A DNA stretch of 64,000 nt from Aliterella atlantica CENA595 (GTDB taxonomy: Bacteria; Cyanobacteriota; Cyanobacteriia; Cyanobacteriales; Chroococcidiopsidaceae): assembly GCF_000952155.1 (NCBI RefSeq), contig NZ_JYON01000007.1:62001-126000 (forward strand), read 5' to 3'. This document shows, piece after piece, positions 51,811-62,611 of this stretch. The notes under the pieces are model-generated. The model saw only the letters and a list, made by a program, of their open reading frames with translations, ran no database searches and had not been told where the DNA came from. Position numbers and translations under genes: made by a program. Numbering within the stretch: the stretch's first letter is position 1; each line of letters begins with the position of its first letter.

Positions 51811-53123
51811 TACTGTTTCACCATTCCTTCATAGCGCTGAGAAATAACATAGGTGCGGACTTGTCTTGCTGTGTCAATTGCCACACCGACAAGAATCAAT
51901 AAAGAAGTTGCGCCCAACCCTCTAAAAGTTGGTACGCCGACAGCACTTTCTACCGCAGTAGGAATAATTGCTACCACGCCTAAAAACAAAGCACCTAACA
52001 AAGTCAAGCGATTTAATACCCCTTCTACATATTCGCTAGTTGCCTTACCTGGGCGAATACCAGGGATACTAGCGCCCATTTTCTTCAAGTTTTGCGACAA
52101 ATCGACTGGATTAACAATCAAAGACGCGTAGAAGTAACTAAAGAAAATAATTGAGATTAAGTAAACAAGAGCATAAGCCCAAGGTGCAGAACCGCCAGGA
52201 CTGAGGTAATTGGCAGCAATTTCGCTCAAAGTTCGATTCCCAGTAGCATTAGCTAAGAAAGCAGGCAAAATTAAGATACTAGAGGCAAAAATGATCGGCA
52301 TTACGCCCCCTTGAATTAACTGCAAGGGTAAATAGCTGCGACGTTCTTCTTGCACCCTACGCCCGACTTGACGACGAGCAGAGATAATTGGAATTTTACG
52401 GCTAGCTTCTTGGACAAACACGATGCCGACAATGGTAACGAGAAATACTAATAGCAAGACAACTACTCGACCGACTGCAGCCCGACCGCCAGTTTGAGCA
52501 AAAGTAATTGTATCTCCTAAAGATTTGGGCAATGCCGCTACAATGTTGACAAAAATCAACAAAGATGCGCCATTACCTACACCGCGCTCGGTAATTAGTT
52601 CTGATGCCCACATGACAAACATAGAGCCAGCTACTAATGCGATCGCAGTTTGAATCACAAAAGCAGGTCCAGGATTGATAGCAAAAGGTCTAACCCAAAT
52701 TGCCGCAATAAAAATACTTTGCAAAACTGCCCAGCCTAGAGAGACATAGCGGGTAATTTGCGAGATTTTCCGCCTACCTGCTTCACCTTCATTTTTCTGC
52801 AAGTTCTCCAGGGCTGGGATAGCAGCAGTTAGCAGTTGAATAATAATCGAAGCATTGATGTAAGGCAAAATGCCCAAGGCAAAAATGCCTAGAGTAGATA
52901 GACCGCCTCCAGAAAAGATATCTAGAAAGCCGATAATTGCGTTGTTTCCTTGAACAGCTTGGGCAAACTGTTCGCGGTTAATACCTGGTATGGGCAAAAA
53001 TACGCCTAAACGCGCCAAAATTAAAATACCAATGGTGACAAACAACCGTCCTCTAAGTCCGGCTGCTTGTGCCATCTGCATAAAAGTTTCCTGAGCAGTG
53101 GGGGCTTTATCGCGGCTAATCAT
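51810..53123 (-). CDS. secY: Preprotein translocase subunit SecY
   Basis: Channel of the Sec translocon in plasma and thylakoid membranes. 437 residues with ten membrane segments. Motifs: [69 protein letters not shown] and [20 protein letters not shown]. Between rplO and adk; rpmD is missing from the segment before it, as in other cyanobacteria. Confidence 0.97.
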   Translation of the reverse strand: MISRDKAPTAQETFMQMAQAAGLRGRLFVTIGILILARLGVFLPIPGINREQFAQAVQGNNAIIGFLDIFSGGGLSTLGIFALGILPYINASIIIQLLTAAIPALENLQKNEGEAGRRKISQITRYVSLGWAVLQSIFIAAIWVRPFAINPGPAFVIQTAIALVAGSMFVMWASELITERGVGNGASLLIFVNIVAALPKSLGDTITFAQTGGRAAVGRVVVLLLVFLVTIVGIVFVQEASRKIPIISARRQVGRRVQEERRSYLPLQLIQGGVMPIIFASSILILPAFLANATGNRTLSEIAANYLSPGGSAPWAYALVYLISIIFFSYFYASLIVNPVDLSQNLKKMGASIPGIRPGKATSEYVEGVLNRLTLLGALFLGVVAIIPTAVESAVGVPTFRGLGATSLLILVGVAIDTARQVRTYVISQRYEGMVKQ

Positions 53124-53197
53124 AATACAAGTACCTTTTTATTTATTTTGGCACTAGGGGGTTTTTCAGGCTAAAGCGTGCGAAAAATTTAGCCTAT

Positions 53198-53644
53198 CTA
53201 TATTATTTGACAACTGCCGCCTGCCGCTTCAATTTTGCTACGAGCCGACGCTGTAAAAGCAGCAGCTTGTACGTTTAGCGCTACAGTTAGTTCGCCATCG
53301 CCGAGGATTTTTAACGGTCCTTTATTGGTGGAGGTAACAATCCCAGCTTCTTTTAAGGAGTTTAAAGTTACTTCTGTATTGGCACTTAAATCTGCTAGCT
53401 TGCTGACGTTAATTGTTGTGTATTGCTTGCGGTTGATGAGGGGAAAACCTTTCAACTTAGGTACGCGGCGATATAGTGGTTGTTGACCGCCTTCAAAACC
53501 TGGTCTTGTACTGCTACCAGAACGGGCTTTTTGTCCGCGCATACCTGCACCAGCACTAGCACCTTGTCCTGCGGCAATACCTCGACCTACTCGGCGACCG
53601 CGTTTTTTTGAGCCTTTTTGCGGCTTAATATCGTTTAGTCTCAT
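53198..53644 (-). CDS. rplO: 50S ribosomal protein L15
   Basis: 148 residues. [58 protein letters not shown] and a C-terminal [20 protein letters not shown]. Directly follows rpsE because rpmD (L30) is absent. Confidence 0.97.
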   Translation of the reverse strand: MRLNDIKPQKGSKKRGRRVGRGIAAGQGASAGAGMRGQKARSGSSTRPGFEGGQQPLYRRVPKLKGFPLINRKQYTTINVSKLADLSANTEVTLNSLKEAGIVTSTNKGPLKILGDGELTVALNVQAAAFTASARSKIEAAGGSCQII

Positions 53645-53657
53645 TTATCTGTAGGGA

Positions 53658-54185
53658 TTAGGTGTTGTAAAGGTTCTCAATTGGTACGCCACGTTCCTCT
53701 GCTACTTCTGAGAGGGTGCGGAGAGTAGATAGAGCGTTGACTGCGGCTCTAGCATTGTTGAGCGGATTATTGGAACCGAGTTGTTTTGCCAAGATATTGC
53801 GAATGCCTGCTAATTCCAATACTGTTCTGACTGCACCACCAGCAATTACACCTGTTCCTGGTGCTGCCGGACGCATGATTACTTTAGCGCCACCACCGAT
53901 GCCATCAGTAGGATGAGGAATCGAGTTAGCTTTAGTCAATGGCACGTCGATTAAGTGCTTTTTGCCATCAGCTACGCCCTTTTTCACTGCACCTATTACA
54001 TCGCCAGCTTTACCTACGCCGATGCCGACTTGACCGCGTTCGTTACCGATCGCTACAATGGCGCGGAAGCTGAGTTTTTTACCACCTTTAACTACTTTGC
54101 TGACACGTCTAATTTGAATAACGCGCTCTTGAAAAGTAGTTTCTTTTTCTTTAGTCCGGTTGCTTTTACGCCGTCCAGTTGCCAT
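53658..54185 (-). CDS. rpsE: 30S ribosomal protein S5
   Basis: 175 residues. Double-stranded RNA-binding region with [40 protein letters not shown] and the C-terminal [37 protein letters not shown]. Involved in decoding accuracy and mRNA entry. Thirteen bases before rplO. Confidence 0.98.
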   Translation of the reverse strand: MATGRRKSNRTKEKETTFQERVIQIRRVSKVVKGGKKLSFRAIVAIGNERGQVGIGVGKAGDVIGAVKKGVADGKKHLIDVPLTKANSIPHPTDGIGGGAKVIMRPAAPGTGVIAGGAVRTVLELAGIRNILAKQLGSNNPLNNARAAVNALSTLRTLSEVAEERGVPIENLYNT

Positions 54186-54216
54186 ATATATTTCCTCAGT
54201 AAATAGTTGCTGCTGT

Positions 54217-54576
54217 TTAGAAATCTAATCCAGCTTCGCGTGCTGCTTCAGCGAGGGCTTTGATTCGACCGTGATAAAGGTTTCCACCTCTATCGAAGAC
54301 TACTTTTGATATGCCTTTTTGCTTTGCTCTTTCGGCAATTAATTTGCCTACGGCTGTGGAAGCTGCTTGACTTGCACCTAATTCTTGCGCTTTGACTTCT
54401 GACTCTAAAGTTGAAGCTGCGGCTATGGTTTGGTGTTGAGTATCGTCAATTACCTGAGCGTAGATATGTTGGTTGGAGCGGAAAACTGCCAAACGCGGAC
54501 GTTCTTGGCTGCCGAAGACTTTGCCACGAATGCGGCGATGCCGACGGACTTTTGATTGTTGGCGAGTTAGCTTCAT
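54217..54576 (-). CDS. rplR: 50S ribosomal protein L18
   Basis: 119 residues. [40 protein letters not shown] and [20 protein letters not shown] mark L18, the 5S rRNA binder. The ATG overlaps the rplF stop by one base. Confidence 0.97.
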   Translation of the reverse strand: MKLTRQQSKVRRHRRIRGKVFGSQERPRLAVFRSNQHIYAQVIDDTQHQTIAAASTLESEVKAQELGASQAASTAVGKLIAERAKQKGISKVVFDRGGNLYHGRIKALAEAAREAGLDF

Positions 54577-55115
54577 TACTTCTTACCTGTCTTACCAGCT
54601 TTACGTCTGACCATTTCTCCGGCGTAGCGAATGCCTTTGCCCTTATATGGTTCTGGCGGGCGAACGGCGCGGATTTTCGCGGCTGTGTTGCCTACCTCTT
54701 CTTTGTTGTAGCCGCTAACAATTACGTTGGTATTGTTTTCAACGGCGATTTGTACGCCTTCTGGTGGCTCAATTTGAACGGGGTGGCTGTAACCAACGTT
54801 CAATGTTAAGTTCCGACCTTGAACTTGGGCGCGGTAGCCTACGCCTTGGATTTCTAGACGGCGCTGAAATCCTTGCGATACTCCCTCTACCATGTTGGCG
54901 ACTAATGTTCGGGATAAACCATGCATTTGCCTGGAGGTGCGGGATTCGTCACGACGCTTGACAAGTAGAGTTTCGCCTTCTTGTTCTACGCTTACGGCTG
55001 CGGGTAATACGCGGGCGAGTTCGCCTTTGGGACCTTTGACAGCCACATTAGAGCCGTTAATTGTGACAGTGACTTTGTTCGGGACAGTAATTGGACGCTT
55101 ACCAATTCGGGACAT
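54576..55115 (-). CDS. rplF: 50S ribosomal protein L6
   Basis: 179 residues, two related alpha/beta domains. [60 protein letters not shown] and [20 protein letters not shown]. Near the factor-binding centre. Forty-three bases after rpsH. Confidence 0.98.
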   Translation of the reverse strand: MSRIGKRPITVPNKVTVTINGSNVAVKGPKGELARVLPAAVSVEQEGETLLVKRRDESRTSRQMHGLSRTLVANMVEGVSQGFQRRLEIQGVGYRAQVQGRNLTLNVGYSHPVQIEPPEGVQIAVENNTNVIVSGYNKEEVGNTAAKIRAVRPPEPYKGKGIRYAGEMVRRKAGKTGKK

Positions 55116-55158
55116 TGCATTAACTCCTTACACTATTCAGGAGACTAAAAAGGTACAT

Positions 55159-55560
55159 TTACCAGACGTAGCAAAGGATTTCGCCACCTACGCCTTGACG
55201 GCGGGCTTCTCTATCGGTCATGATGCCGCTGGATGTGGAGATAATAGCGATACCGATACCACCTAATACTCTTGGTAGTTCTTTGCGATTGGAGTAAACA
55301 CGCAAACCTGGCTTACTGACTCTGGTTAAAGCCGTAATTAAAGGCTGGCGATTTTTGCCTTTGTATTTCAAGGCAATTTTCAAATTGCGCTTGACTCCTT
55401 CTCCTTCTTCTTCGACTTCAGCAATAAAGCCTTCAGCTTGAAGAACTTTTGCAATGCTGCGAGTGATTTTTGTTGCTGGCACATCTGTTGTCTGATGCCG
55501 CGCCATATTGGCATTGCGGATGCGCGTCAGCATATCTGCAATTGTGTCGTTAGCCGCCAT
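55159..55560 (-). CDS. rpsH: 30S ribosomal protein S8
   Basis: 133 residues. [20 protein letters not shown] at the start and the C-terminal [20 protein letters not shown] with ILCYVW. Central-domain 16S rRNA binder and, in E. coli, translational repressor of the spc operon. rpsN (S14), which often lies between rplE and rpsH, is absent. Confidence 0.98.
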   Translation of the reverse strand: MAANDTIADMLTRIRNANMARHQTTDVPATKITRSIAKVLQAEGFIAEVEEEGEGVKRNLKIALKYKGKNRQPLITALTRVSKPGLRVYSNRKELPRVLGGIGIAIISTSSGIMTDREARRQGVGGEILCYVW

Positions 55561-55579
55561 CGTTTCCTCTTATGCGAAT

Positions 55580-56125
55580 TTATTGATCCCGAAAAGGCAT
55601 ACCCATTTCTTTGAGTAAGGCACGACCTTCTTCATCTGTATGTGCTGTAGTAATAATTGAAATATCCAAGCCGCGAATTTGATCGATGCTGTCGTATTCC
55701 ACTTCTGGAAAAATTAGCTGTTCTCTAACGCCGAGAGTATAGTTACCGCGTCCGTCAAAGCTTTTGGGGCTAATGCCGCGAAAGTCGCGGATTCTGGGCA
55801 GTGATAGGCTAATTAAGCGATCGAGAAAGTCGTACATCCGTTCGTTGCGGAGAGTTACCATCAACCCGACGGGCATTCCTTGACGAATTTTAAAGCCTGC
55901 GATCGCTTTTTTTGCCCTTGTCACTACTGGTTTTTGTCCAGCAATGGTGGCAATTTCGTTGATGGAAGATTCTAGAGCTTTAGCGTTTTGTGCTGCTTCT
56001 CCTAAACCTCGGTTGATTGTAACTTTGACAACCTTCGGGACTTGCTGAATATTGTTGTATTGAAATTGTTCGACTAATTTCGGAACAATTGTTTCTTTGT
56101 ATAAAGTCTTGAGCCGTGTTGCCAT
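55580..56125 (-). CDS. rplE: 50S ribosomal protein L5
   Basis: 181 residues. [60 protein letters not shown] and [20 protein letters not shown] are typical. Binds 5S rRNA with L18. Seventy-two bases after rplX, the widest gap in this part. Confidence 0.98.
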   Translation of the reverse strand: MATRLKTLYKETIVPKLVEQFQYNNIQQVPKVVKVTINRGLGEAAQNAKALESSINEIATIAGQKPVVTRAKKAIAGFKIRQGMPVGLMVTLRNERMYDFLDRLISLSLPRIRDFRGISPKSFDGRGNYTLGVREQLIFPEVEYDSIDQIRGLDISIITTAHTDEEGRALLKEMGMPFRDQ

Positions 56126-56197
56126 AATTTTGTCTTAATCCCTGGTCTTGGTCAGGGGTGGGAGTATTTTTGAGTTTCAGACTTAGAACTGAGGTGG

Positions 56198-56551
56198 TTA
56201 TTTGTCGAGAATTTCGCCTGTTTTTTTCAGCATCCGTACTTTGCGCCCTTGTTCGTTTACTGTGTAGCAAACGCGGCTGGCGACGTTTTGCTTGGTGGAG
56301 TAGAGCATAACGTTAGAGCTATGAATGGGAAATTCTGCGGTAACGATGCGCCCTGATTCGCCTTCTTGCTGGGGTTTGACGTGCTTGGTTTTCATATTTA
56401 CGCCCTTAACTAGCACTTTGCTAACTTTGGGGTAAGTTTGCACGATTTCACCAACTTTGCCTTTATCTTTACCAGCGATTACTTGAACGGTATCGCCAGT
56501 CTTGACGTGCATTTTGGTGCGTTGAACTGGTTTCGCTTGCTTGATTGCCAT
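56198..56551 (-). CDS. rplX: 50S ribosomal protein L24
   Basis: 117 residues. KOW motif region [20 protein letters not shown], then [20 protein letters not shown]. Assembly initiator at the exit-tunnel rim. Two bases separate it from rplN. Confidence 0.97.
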   Translation of the reverse strand: MAIKQAKPVQRTKMHVKTGDTVQVIAGKDKGKVGEIVQTYPKVSKVLVKGVNMKTKHVKPQQEGESGRIVTAEFPIHSSNVMLYSTKQNVASRVCYTVNEQGRKVRMLKKTGEILDK

Positions 56552-56553
56552 GC

Positions 56554-56922
56554 TTAGAGTACCTCTGGAGCCAGAGAAACAATTTTAGTAAAGTTTTTGT
56601 CGCGCAGTTCCCGTGCTACTGGTCCAAATACGCGGGTTCCTCTGGGGTTGCCGTCAGCGTTGATAATTACAGCAGCATTGTCATCAAAGCGAATGCTCAT
56701 ACCGCTATCTCGGCGCAAGCCTTTACGGGTACGCACAATTACGGCTTTAACTACATCAGATTTTTTTACTGCCATGTTGGGGCTGGCATCTTTGACAACA
56801 GCGACGATCACATCGCCGACACTGCCATAGCGACGGTTGCCTGCGCCCATAACGCGGATGCACATGAGCTTTCTTGCCCCGCTATTGTCAGCGACATTGA
56901 GGTAAGACTGGGGTTGAATCAC
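56554..56922 (-). CDS. rplN: 50S ribosomal protein L14
   Basis: 122 residues. [40 protein letters not shown] and [20 protein letters not shown] are diagnostic. Forms a bridge to 16S rRNA. Overlaps the rpsQ stop by four bases. Confidence 0.98.
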   Translation of the reverse strand: MIQPQSYLNVADNSGARKLMCIRVMGAGNRRYGSVGDVIVAVVKDASPNMAVKKSDVVKAVIVRTRKGLRRDSGMSIRFDDNAAVIINADGNPRGTRVFGPVARELRDKNFTKIVSLAPEVL

Positions 56923-57194
56923 GGTTGACTTGCCTCCTGGGTGCTAGGCGTGACAGTCCGGTTGAGGATTTCTGCTACTGTCCAGTGCTTAGTTTTACTT
57001 AAAGGTCTAGTTTCTTGAATGCGGACGCGATCGCCCACTACACACTGATTTTCCTCATCGTGAACTTTATAGCGCTCGGTACGGACGACGATTTTGCCAT
57101 ATTTGGGATGAGGAGAGCGGTTTTCGATGGCTACTACCACCGTTTTTTGCATTTTGTCGCTTACTACTAAGCCGACTCTTTCTTTAACTGCCAT
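56919..57194 (-). CDS. rpsQ: 30S ribosomal protein S17
   Basis: 91 residues, OB fold. [40 protein letters not shown] and [20 protein letters not shown]. Two bases after rpmC; overlaps rplN. Confidence 0.98.
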   Translation of the reverse strand: MAVKERVGLVVSDKMQKTVVVAIENRSPHPKYGKIVVRTERYKVHDEENQCVVGDRVRIQETRPLSKTKHWTVAEILNRTVTPSTQEASQP

Positions 57195-57196
57195 AA

Positions 57197-57415
57197 TTAC
57201 TCTTGTCCTGCGCTTGCGGCGCGTTTGCGTTCGTGTTCTACACTTAGTAGTTGCGCTAGCCGATGTTTGGCGTGTCTAAACTGGTGGGGCTTTTCTAACT
57301 GTCTTGTTGCTTTTTGCAACCGCAGTTGAAATAGCTGCTTTTTGATTTCGACAATTTGTTCGCCGAGTTCTTGGTCGTTAAGTTCTCTAGCTTCAGATAT
57401 TTTCGGAAGTGCCAT
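57197..57415 (-). CDS. rpmC: 50S ribosomal protein L29
   Basis: 72 residues, two helices. Segments [40 protein letters not shown] and [14 protein letters not shown]. Near the tunnel exit, contacts trigger factor. Follows rplP by three bases. Confidence 0.97.
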   Translation of the reverse strand: MALPKISEARELNDQELGEQIVEIKKQLFQLRLQKATRQLEKPHQFRHAKHRLAQLLSVEHERKRAASAGQE

Positions 57416-57418
57416 AAT

Positions 57419-57841
57419 TTATACCTCTTCCTGCTGCTCGCGCATAATAAACTTGGTATGAATTGGCAACTTGTGAGAAGCAAGGCGCATAGCTTCGCGG
57501 GCTGTTGCTTCGGGTACGCCAGTAATTTCAAATAAAATCCGTCCTGGCTTGACTACAGCTACCCAAAATTCGGGCGAACCTTTACCCGAACCCATCCGCG
57601 TTTCCGCCGGACGCATAGTTACTGGTTTGTCGGGGAAAATGCGAATCCAAATTTTTCCACCTCTACGCAAATAGCGGTTCATTGCCCGTCTACTTGCTTC
57701 GATTTGCCTAGATGTAATCCAGGCTGGTTCTTGAGCTTGCAAACCAAAATCGCCGAAGTTGAGATCGCTGCCGCGTTGGGCAAGTCCTCTCATGCGTCCG
57801 CGCTGCTGTTTGCGGAATTTTGTTCTTCTGGGACTTAACAT
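57419..57841 (-). CDS. rplP: 50S ribosomal protein L16
   Basis: 140 residues. [60 protein letters not shown] and [20 protein letters not shown] are typical. Supports the peptidyl transferase centre. Between rpsC and rpmC. Confidence 0.98.
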   Translation of the reverse strand: MLSPRRTKFRKQQRGRMRGLAQRGSDLNFGDFGLQAQEPAWITSRQIEASRRAMNRYLRRGGKIWIRIFPDKPVTMRPAETRMGSGKGSPEFWVAVVKPGRILFEITGVPEATAREAMRLASHKLPIHTKFIMREQQEEV

Positions 57842-57871
57842 GACAAAAAAGTGTGTGTGTACGTAGCTGAA

Positions 57872-58621
57872 TTAACCTTCGTTAGAACGGTCTTCAAATT
57901 GTTGGCGACGGCGCTGTTGTTGGCGACGACGCGGTTGAGTATTTTCGCCTGGAGTGGGCTGTTGTTCTTGTCCTGGGATAATTTCACCTTTGAAGACCCA
58001 CACTTTCACGCCCAGGATGCCGTAAATTGTTTTGGCGGTGCAGTAAGCGTAGTCAATGTCAGCCCGTAAGGTATGTAAAGGCACTCTACCTTCACGAGTC
58101 CATTCAGTCCGAGCAATTTCAGCACCGTTAAGACGACCGCTAACTTGGATGCGGATACCTTGAATACCTGCACGTTGAGCGCGTTGGATTGCTTGACGCA
58201 CGACGCGGCGGAAGGAAACGCGGCGCTCTAGTTGTCCGGCGATATATTCAGCAATTAGATAGGCATTGGCATCAACTTGAGGTACTTCTACAACGTTGAT
58301 GCGAATTTGACGATTGCCACCTAATAGTTCGTTGAGTCCAACGCGCAACGCTTCGATCCCAGTTCCACCACGTCCGACGACTACGCCAGGGCGGGCTGTG
58401 CTGACTTCGATTTCGATTTGGTCGGCTTTACGAGAAATTTTTACGCCAGAGATGCCAGCGTTGTTCGATGCTAGGCGACCGAGCTTTTGTTCGACATATT
58501 GCCGCAGCTTGTGGTCTTCTTGCAGCAAGCTAGGATAGCGCTGAGGATCGGCAAACCATTGCGATTGATGCTCCTGAGTGATACCCAAGCGGAAACCGAC
58601 TGGATGAATCTTTTGTCCCAC
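57872..58621 (-). CDS. rpsC: 30S ribosomal protein S3
   Basis: 249 residues. [20 protein letters not shown], the KH-domain [20 protein letters not shown] with [13 protein letters not shown], and the C-terminal domain [19 protein letters not shown] [20 protein letters not shown]. The tail is rich in arginine and glutamine ([11 protein letters not shown]), a lineage-specific extension. Contacts mRNA at the entry site. Confidence 0.98.
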   Translation of the reverse strand: MGQKIHPVGFRLGITQEHQSQWFADPQRYPSLLQEDHKLRQYVEQKLGRLASNNAGISGVKISRKADQIEIEVSTARPGVVVGRGGTGIEALRVGLNELLGGNRQIRINVVEVPQVDANAYLIAEYIAGQLERRVSFRRVVRQAIQRAQRAGIQGIRIQVSGRLNGAEIARTEWTREGRVPLHTLRADIDYAYCTAKTIYGILGVKVWVFKGEIIPGQEQQPTPGENTQPRRRQQQRRRQQFEDRSNEG

Positions 58622-58645
58622 AAATAAAATGTCCTTTGTATACGA

Positions 58646-59005
58646 TTATTTACTTTGTGCGCTCGGAGCAACGGCGACAGTGATGTGGCACGTTGGTTTG
58701 CGAATTTGATAAGCGCGACCTTGCGCTCTAGGTTGAAAGCGCTTGAGAACTGGACCTTGATCGGCATAAGCTTGAGAGATCGTCAGTTCTGCTGGATTTA
58801 GTCCGGCGTTATGCTCAGCGTTAGCAACGGCACTTCGCAAGACTTTTAGCACTGGATCGCAAGCTCTGTAAGGCATGAACTCTAGAACAATTAATGCTTC
58901 TCTGTACGATCGCCCGCGAATTTGATCGAGTACCCGCCGCACCTTAAAAGGTGACATTCTGATATAACGGGCGATCGCTTTTACTTCTGTAGTATCACTA
59001 GCCAT
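58646..59005 (-). CDS. rplV: 50S ribosomal protein L22
   Basis: 119 residues. [40 protein letters not shown] and [20 protein letters not shown]. Its hairpin lines the exit tunnel. Between rpsS and rpsC. Confidence 0.98.
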   Translation of the reverse strand: MASDTTEVKAIARYIRMSPFKVRRVLDQIRGRSYREALIVLEFMPYRACDPVLKVLRSAVANAEHNAGLNPAELTISQAYADQGPVLKRFQPRAQGRAYQIRKPTCHITVAVAPSAQSK

Positions 59006-59062
59006 AATTTTCTCCTTAAGGCTGAAGCATGAAGTTTCAAGGCTTCATCCTGCCAGCTTCAT

Positions 59063-59341
59063 TTATCTCCCAGCTTTTTTGTCGCTTTTTGAGTGACCGC
59101 GAAACGTGCGAGTAGGAGCAAATTCGCCTAATTTGTGTCCTACCATTTGTTCGCTCAAGAAAACTGGTACGTGCTGCCTGCCATTGTGGACGGCGATCGT
59201 ATGTCCGACCATTTGGGGCAAGATTGTGGAAGCGCGGGACCATGTTTTGATCACTTGCTTTTCGCCTTTAGCATTGAGCTTTTCAATTTTGCTCATCAAG
59301 CTATCGGCGACGAAAGGACCTTTTTTAAGTGAACGACCCAT
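59063..59341 (-). CDS. rpsS: 30S ribosomal protein S19
   Basis: 92 residues. [40 protein letters not shown] and [20 protein letters not shown]. Head protein near S13. Preceded by an AGTGACC array behind rplB. Confidence 0.98.
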   Translation of the reverse strand: MGRSLKKGPFVADSLMSKIEKLNAKGEKQVIKTWSRASTILPQMVGHTIAVHNGRQHVPVFLSEQMVGHKLGEFAPTRTFRGHSKSDKKAGR

Positions 59342-59394
59342 AATTTAAGTGTTGTGATTTGAGGTTTTAATAGTTCTGCTACAGCCACCAACTA

Positions 59395-59425
59395 ACTGGT
59401 CACTGGTCACTGGTTACTGGTCACT
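59395..59425. repeat. Four-unit heptamer array between rplB and rpsS
   Basis: ACTGGTC ACTGGTC ACTGGTT ACTGGTC ACT in plus-strand reading. On the coding (minus) strand this is AGTGACC repeats that begin directly after the rplB stop, in the same position relative to a stop as at 10980 and 15554. Confidence 0.85.
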
Positions 59426-59426
59426 G

Positions 59427-60290
59427 TTAAGACTCTCTTCCGCCTCTACCGCGCTTGGAAGACTTACGACGACGGCGGATAATCAAAGAACTGCTAGGTT
59501 TCTTCGGTTTGCGTGTCTTGGCTCCCAATGTAGGTTTACCCCAAGGAGTAACAGGACCCGCTCTCCCAATTGGCGCTCGTCCTTCACCACCACCATGTGG
59601 GTGATCTACTGGGTTCATGACGCTACCTCTAACTTTGGGGCGGCGACCTTTCCAGCGATTGCGTCCGGCTTTTCCAGCGCTGAGGTTTCTCGCTTCAGCG
59701 TTGCCTACTTGTCCGAGTGTGGCATAGCATTCGCGGCGAATTAAGCGTACTTCACCTGAAGGTAGCTTCAGGGTGACGTAATCGCCTTCTTTTGCTACTA
59801 CTTGAGCGCTAGCACCAGCAGCACGCACGATTTGCGCTCCTTTGCCTGCTGTAAGTTCGACATTGTGGACGGTTGTACCTAAAGGAATGTTGGCAAGCGG
59901 TAGGGCGTTGCCATCTTCAAACGGCGATTCTGGTCCAGCGATAACGGTAGCGCCTACTTTCAAGCCTGCGGGGTGGATGATGTAACGCTTTTCGCCGTCT
60001 TGGTAGTAAAGTAGGGCAATTCTGGCGTTGCGGTTGGGGTCGTATTCAATAGCGGCAACTTTGGCGGGAATATTCAATTTGTCGCGTTTGAAGTCAATGA
60101 TGCGGTAAAGGCGCTTGTGTCCTCCACCTCGGCGACGGCTGGTAATTACACCGCGATTGTTTCGCCCTTTCGCCCGATGGACGAATGTGGTTAGCGATTT
60201 TTCTGGCTCGGTTTTGGTAATTTCCGAGAAGTCGGAAACTGTGCATTGCCGAGTGCTTGGCGTATATGGTCTATAAGAACGAGTACCCAT
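59427..60290 (-). CDS. rplB: 50S ribosomal protein L2
   Basis: 287 residues. [60 protein letters not shown] and the C-terminal [20 protein letters not shown] with the conserved histidine. Needed for peptidyl transferase. Between rplW and rpsS. Confidence 0.98.
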   Translation of the reverse strand: MGTRSYRPYTPSTRQCTVSDFSEITKTEPEKSLTTFVHRAKGRNNRGVITSRRRGGGHKRLYRIIDFKRDKLNIPAKVAAIEYDPNRNARIALLYYQDGEKRYIIHPAGLKVGATVIAGPESPFEDGNALPLANIPLGTTVHNVELTAGKGAQIVRAAGASAQVVAKEGDYVTLKLPSGEVRLIRRECYATLGQVGNAEARNLSAGKAGRNRWKGRRPKVRGSVMNPVDHPHGGGEGRAPIGRAGPVTPWGKPTLGAKTRKPKKPSSSLIIRRRRKSSKRGRGGRES

Positions 60291-60298
60291 AATTAGTA

Positions 60299-60327
60299 GT
60301 TTTGAGGTTTGAGTTTTAAGTTTTAAG
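60299..60327. repeat. TTTTGAG/TTTTAAG heptamers between rplW and rplB
   Basis: TTTTGAG GTTTGAG TTTTAAG TTTTAAG in plus-strand reading, directly upstream of the rplB start on the minus strand. Related to the array at 39185-39219. Confidence 0.65.
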
Positions 60328-60349
60328 TTATTAGTTTGCTAACAACTAA

Positions 60350-60664
60350 CTACACTTCTGGGAATAAAACTTGTCTGATTTTGTCTTCGTCGCCTGCTGC
60401 TAGGGTGACGATCGCTCGTTTGTAATGAGACTTGTACCCGATAAACTTGCCTACTCGCTTTTGTTTGCGCGGTAAGTTCATGGTATTTACTTTGACAACT
60501 TTGACGGCAAATAAGTCTTGAATCGCTGCTTTGATCTGCGTTTTGGTTGCTTCGGGAGTTACTTCAAATGTGTATTTGTTTTGCTCCATCAGCAGCGTGG
60601 CTTTTTCCGTGACGATTGGGCGACGAATTAAGTCGGGTAGATCGCGCTGGGCAAATTTAGTCAT
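60350..60664 (-). CDS. rplW: 50S ribosomal protein L23
   Basis: 104 residues from the ATG at 60664 ([20 protein letters not shown]); a longer reading from 60706 would lie entirely within rpl[21 protein letters not shown] and [19 protein letters not shown] follow. Docks SRP and trigger factor at the tunnel exit. Start overlaps the rplD end by eight bases (ATGACTAA). Confidence 0.97.
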   Translation of the reverse strand: MTKFAQRDLPDLIRRPIVTEKATLLMEQNKYTFEVTPEATKTQIKAAIQDLFAVKVVKVNTMNLPRKQKRVGKFIGYKSHYKRAIVTLAAGDEDKIRQVLFPEV

Positions 60665-61289
60665 TAAAGACCTCCTGAATTTTGGCGATCGCTGCGGCGG
60701 TAGCAACGATTTTGTCAGCTTTTAAGATGTCGTAAACGTTTAACTGACTTGCTGGCAGCATTGTCAGCTTTTCGACGTTGCGGGCTGACAGATATAAGTT
60801 AGAATCTGGCTCTGCTACTAGCAATAAAACTTTTGCGTCTTTTTCTACGCCCCAACGAGCGATCGCATTCATTAATTCTTTGGTTTTAGGCTTGGCTAGC
60901 TGTGATGCAAAGTCTTCTACTACAATCGTGTCTTCAATCCGACTGTGGAAAGCTGTCCTTAGTCCCAAACGCCGCTCTTTACGGTTCATTTTGGTTTCGT
61001 AATCTCTGGGCTTAGGACCAAAAGTTACGCCACCGCCACGCCATAATGGAGAACGAATCGAACCCGCGCGAGCGCGACCTGTTCCTTTTTGCCGCCAAGG
61101 TTTGCGCCCACCGCCTCGTACTTCCGCACGAGTTTTGGTGCTGGCGTTGCCTTGTCTTTTATTAGCAAGTTGGCGGACTAAAACGCGATGCACAATATGA
61201 GTAGCGCTTTGGTCGCTAGCAACTTTTAAGTCGATAGTTGCTTGCCCAACTTCTTCGCCTTGCCAATTTTTTACTACACACTCAACCAT
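60657..61289 (-). CDS. rplD: 50S ribosomal protein L4
   Basis: 210 residues. The tunnel loop region [20 protein letters not shown] with [20 protein letters not shown] is intact, followed by [20 protein letters not shown]. In E. coli L4 represses its own operon; whether this holds here is unknown. AGGAGG lies 9 bases before the ATG, next to a hairpin (61302-61336). Confidence 0.98.
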   Translation of the reverse strand: MVECVVKNWQGEEVGQATIDLKVASDQSATHIVHRVLVRQLANKRQGNASTKTRAEVRGGGRKPWRQKGTGRARAGSIRSPLWRGGGVTFGPKPRDYETKMNRKERRLGLRTAFHSRIEDTIVVEDFASQLAKPKTKELMNAIARWGVEKDAKVLLLVAEPDSNLYLSARNVEKLTMLPASQLNVYDILKADKIVATAAAIAKIQEVFND

Positions 61290-61301
61290 AATGGGTTCCT
61301 C

Positions 61302-61336
61302 CTAATAGCTTCGGGCTACGCGCTTTTGGCTATCAG
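61302..61336 (-). other. Hairpin in front of the rplD ribosome binding site
   Basis: On the minus strand CTGATAGC (61336-61329) pairs with GCTATTAG (61309-61302), eight pairs with one G-U. The 3' arm runs into the AGGAGG ribosome binding site (61303-61298). Folding could limit access to the site unless ribosomes arrive from rplC. Confidence 0.5.
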
Positions 61337-61353
61337 CTTTTTCCTTTTATTTG

Positions 61354-61998
61354 CTACTGAGACGAACGTTTGAGATTTTTGGCTGGCACGATATTTAGCA
61401 ATGCACCAGGTTTGCCTGGAACTGCACCTTTAATTAGTAATAAGTTCTGTTCTGGATCTACCCTAATTACAGTGAGCTTATTGATTGTGATCCGCTTGCC
61501 GCCCAAACGTCCCGCCATCCGCTTACCAGGATAAACGCGACCAGGAGTAGTACCTGCACCAATAGAACCAGGGGCGCGGTGGTTTTTAGAACCGTGAGCC
61601 ATTGGTCCTCTTCCGAAGTTGTGGCGTTTTTGATAGCCAGCAAAGCCCCGACCAATACTTGCACCAATTACATCTACAATTTGTCCGGCAGTAAAAATAT
61701 CTGCTTTAATTTCTTGCCCTAAGCTATATTCACTGGGATTATCTGCACGATATTCGTGCAAATGACGCAGTGCTGGGGCAGAAGATTTTGATAAATGACC
61801 TAGTTCCGGTTTGTTAAGCGATTTGGGCTTTACTTCTTTAAATCCGACTTGGATTGCCGAATAACCGTCGGTCTGGTTTGTTTTAACTTGAGTTACGGTA
61901 CATGGACCTGCTTGTACTACGGTGACAGGAATTGCTTTTCCTGCCTCGTCAAATACTTGGGTCATGCCCAGTTTAGTGCCAAGGATACCTAAAGACAC
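61354..61998 (-). CDS. rplC: 50S ribosomal protein L3
   Basis: 214 residues. [40 protein letters not shown] with [20 protein letters not shown], and [20 protein letters not shown] are diagnostic. GTG start at 61998, GGAGAGA about 11 bases upstream. First gene of the cluster; rpsJ is not upstream, as usual in cyanobacteria, where it lies in the str cluster. Confidence 0.98.
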   Translation of the reverse strand: MSLGILGTKLGMTQVFDEAGKAIPVTVVQAGPCTVTQVKTNQTDGYSAIQVGFKEVKPKSLNKPELGHLSKSSAPALRHLHEYRADNPSEYSLGQEIKADIFTAGQIVDVIGASIGRGFAGYQKRHNFGRGPMAHGSKNHRAPGSIGAGTTPGRVYPGKRMAGRLGGKRITINKLTVIRVDPEQNLLLIKGAVPGKPGALLNIVPAKNLKRSSQ

Positions 61999-62611
61999 GG
62001 CTAACTGGTCTCTCCTTTTTTCACGGGTGGATAAAAATCAGATTGCACTTACGAGCGCAAGTACATCTGGTTTGTTTAACTTTTTGCCGATCGCATCAAA
62101 TCAGAAGATTACTTGACCTGGGGCAAGTAATCTATTTCTGTGAACGTGACAGGCGGTTTTTGTCGGAATTTCGGTAGAAACTTCAGTCCAACTTTCTGTT
62201 GCTTGTTAAGCAATTGCTAACTCAGGTGAGAAACTGCTTTGACAAAGTACCAGGCATAATTTAGGACTTAAGCGAACCAGTCCGCTTAGTATCCCGCACT
62301 TGATTTTAGTGGCGATCGCAAGTTTATTTGAGTGAAAAACTTGCAAATAGCCTGGTTTTTGGGCTTTACTTCTAGCTTTACTGCCGCTACCTTTTATTAG
62401 CTTGTCTCCTTGCGGCTACAGTCATCAACAATTGATGCCTATCCAAGCTGTTAAGTGAAGTGCTAACAGTTAAGCTTTGTGAATTTTGACCACGATCTAA
62501 TAGTTTAAATTGTTAAACGCAAATTGGCAAGTAATATATTTATTTTCACCAGTAGCGATTGAGTAGGGGTACTAACAGCTTAAAATGTTAAGCAAATTAA
62601 CAAAAGAAGCA
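61999..62611. other. Divergent intergenic region: ribosomal cluster leader and ndhN upstream region
   Basis: About 610 bases. Contains the perfect hairpin at 62106-62133 within the probable leader of the ribosomal cluster, one HIP1-containing stretch near 62310, and a possible ndhN promoter (TTGTTA at 62510-62515, 16 bases, TAATAT at 62532-62537). I find no ORF, tRNA or known riboswitch. Confidence 0.55.
62106..62133 (-). promoter_or_regulatory. Leader hairpin upstream of the ribosomal protein cluster
   Basis: AGATTACTTG (62106-62115) and CAAGTAATCT (62124-62133) form a perfect 10-bp stem with an 8-base C/G-rich loop. It starts 108 bases upstream of the rplC GTG on the transcribed strand. 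No T-run follows on either strand. A site for ribosomal protein autoregulation is an inference from position. Confidence 0.5.

Noticed and set aside
60665..60706. Longer rplW start
   Set aside because: The added 14 residues lie inside rplD and are not conserved; the ATG at 60664 fits L23.
62240..62265. TTGACA near 62242 as an ndhN promoter
   Set aside because: The only nearby -10-like bases are 10 to 12 bases away, too close; the 62510 site is a better candidate.
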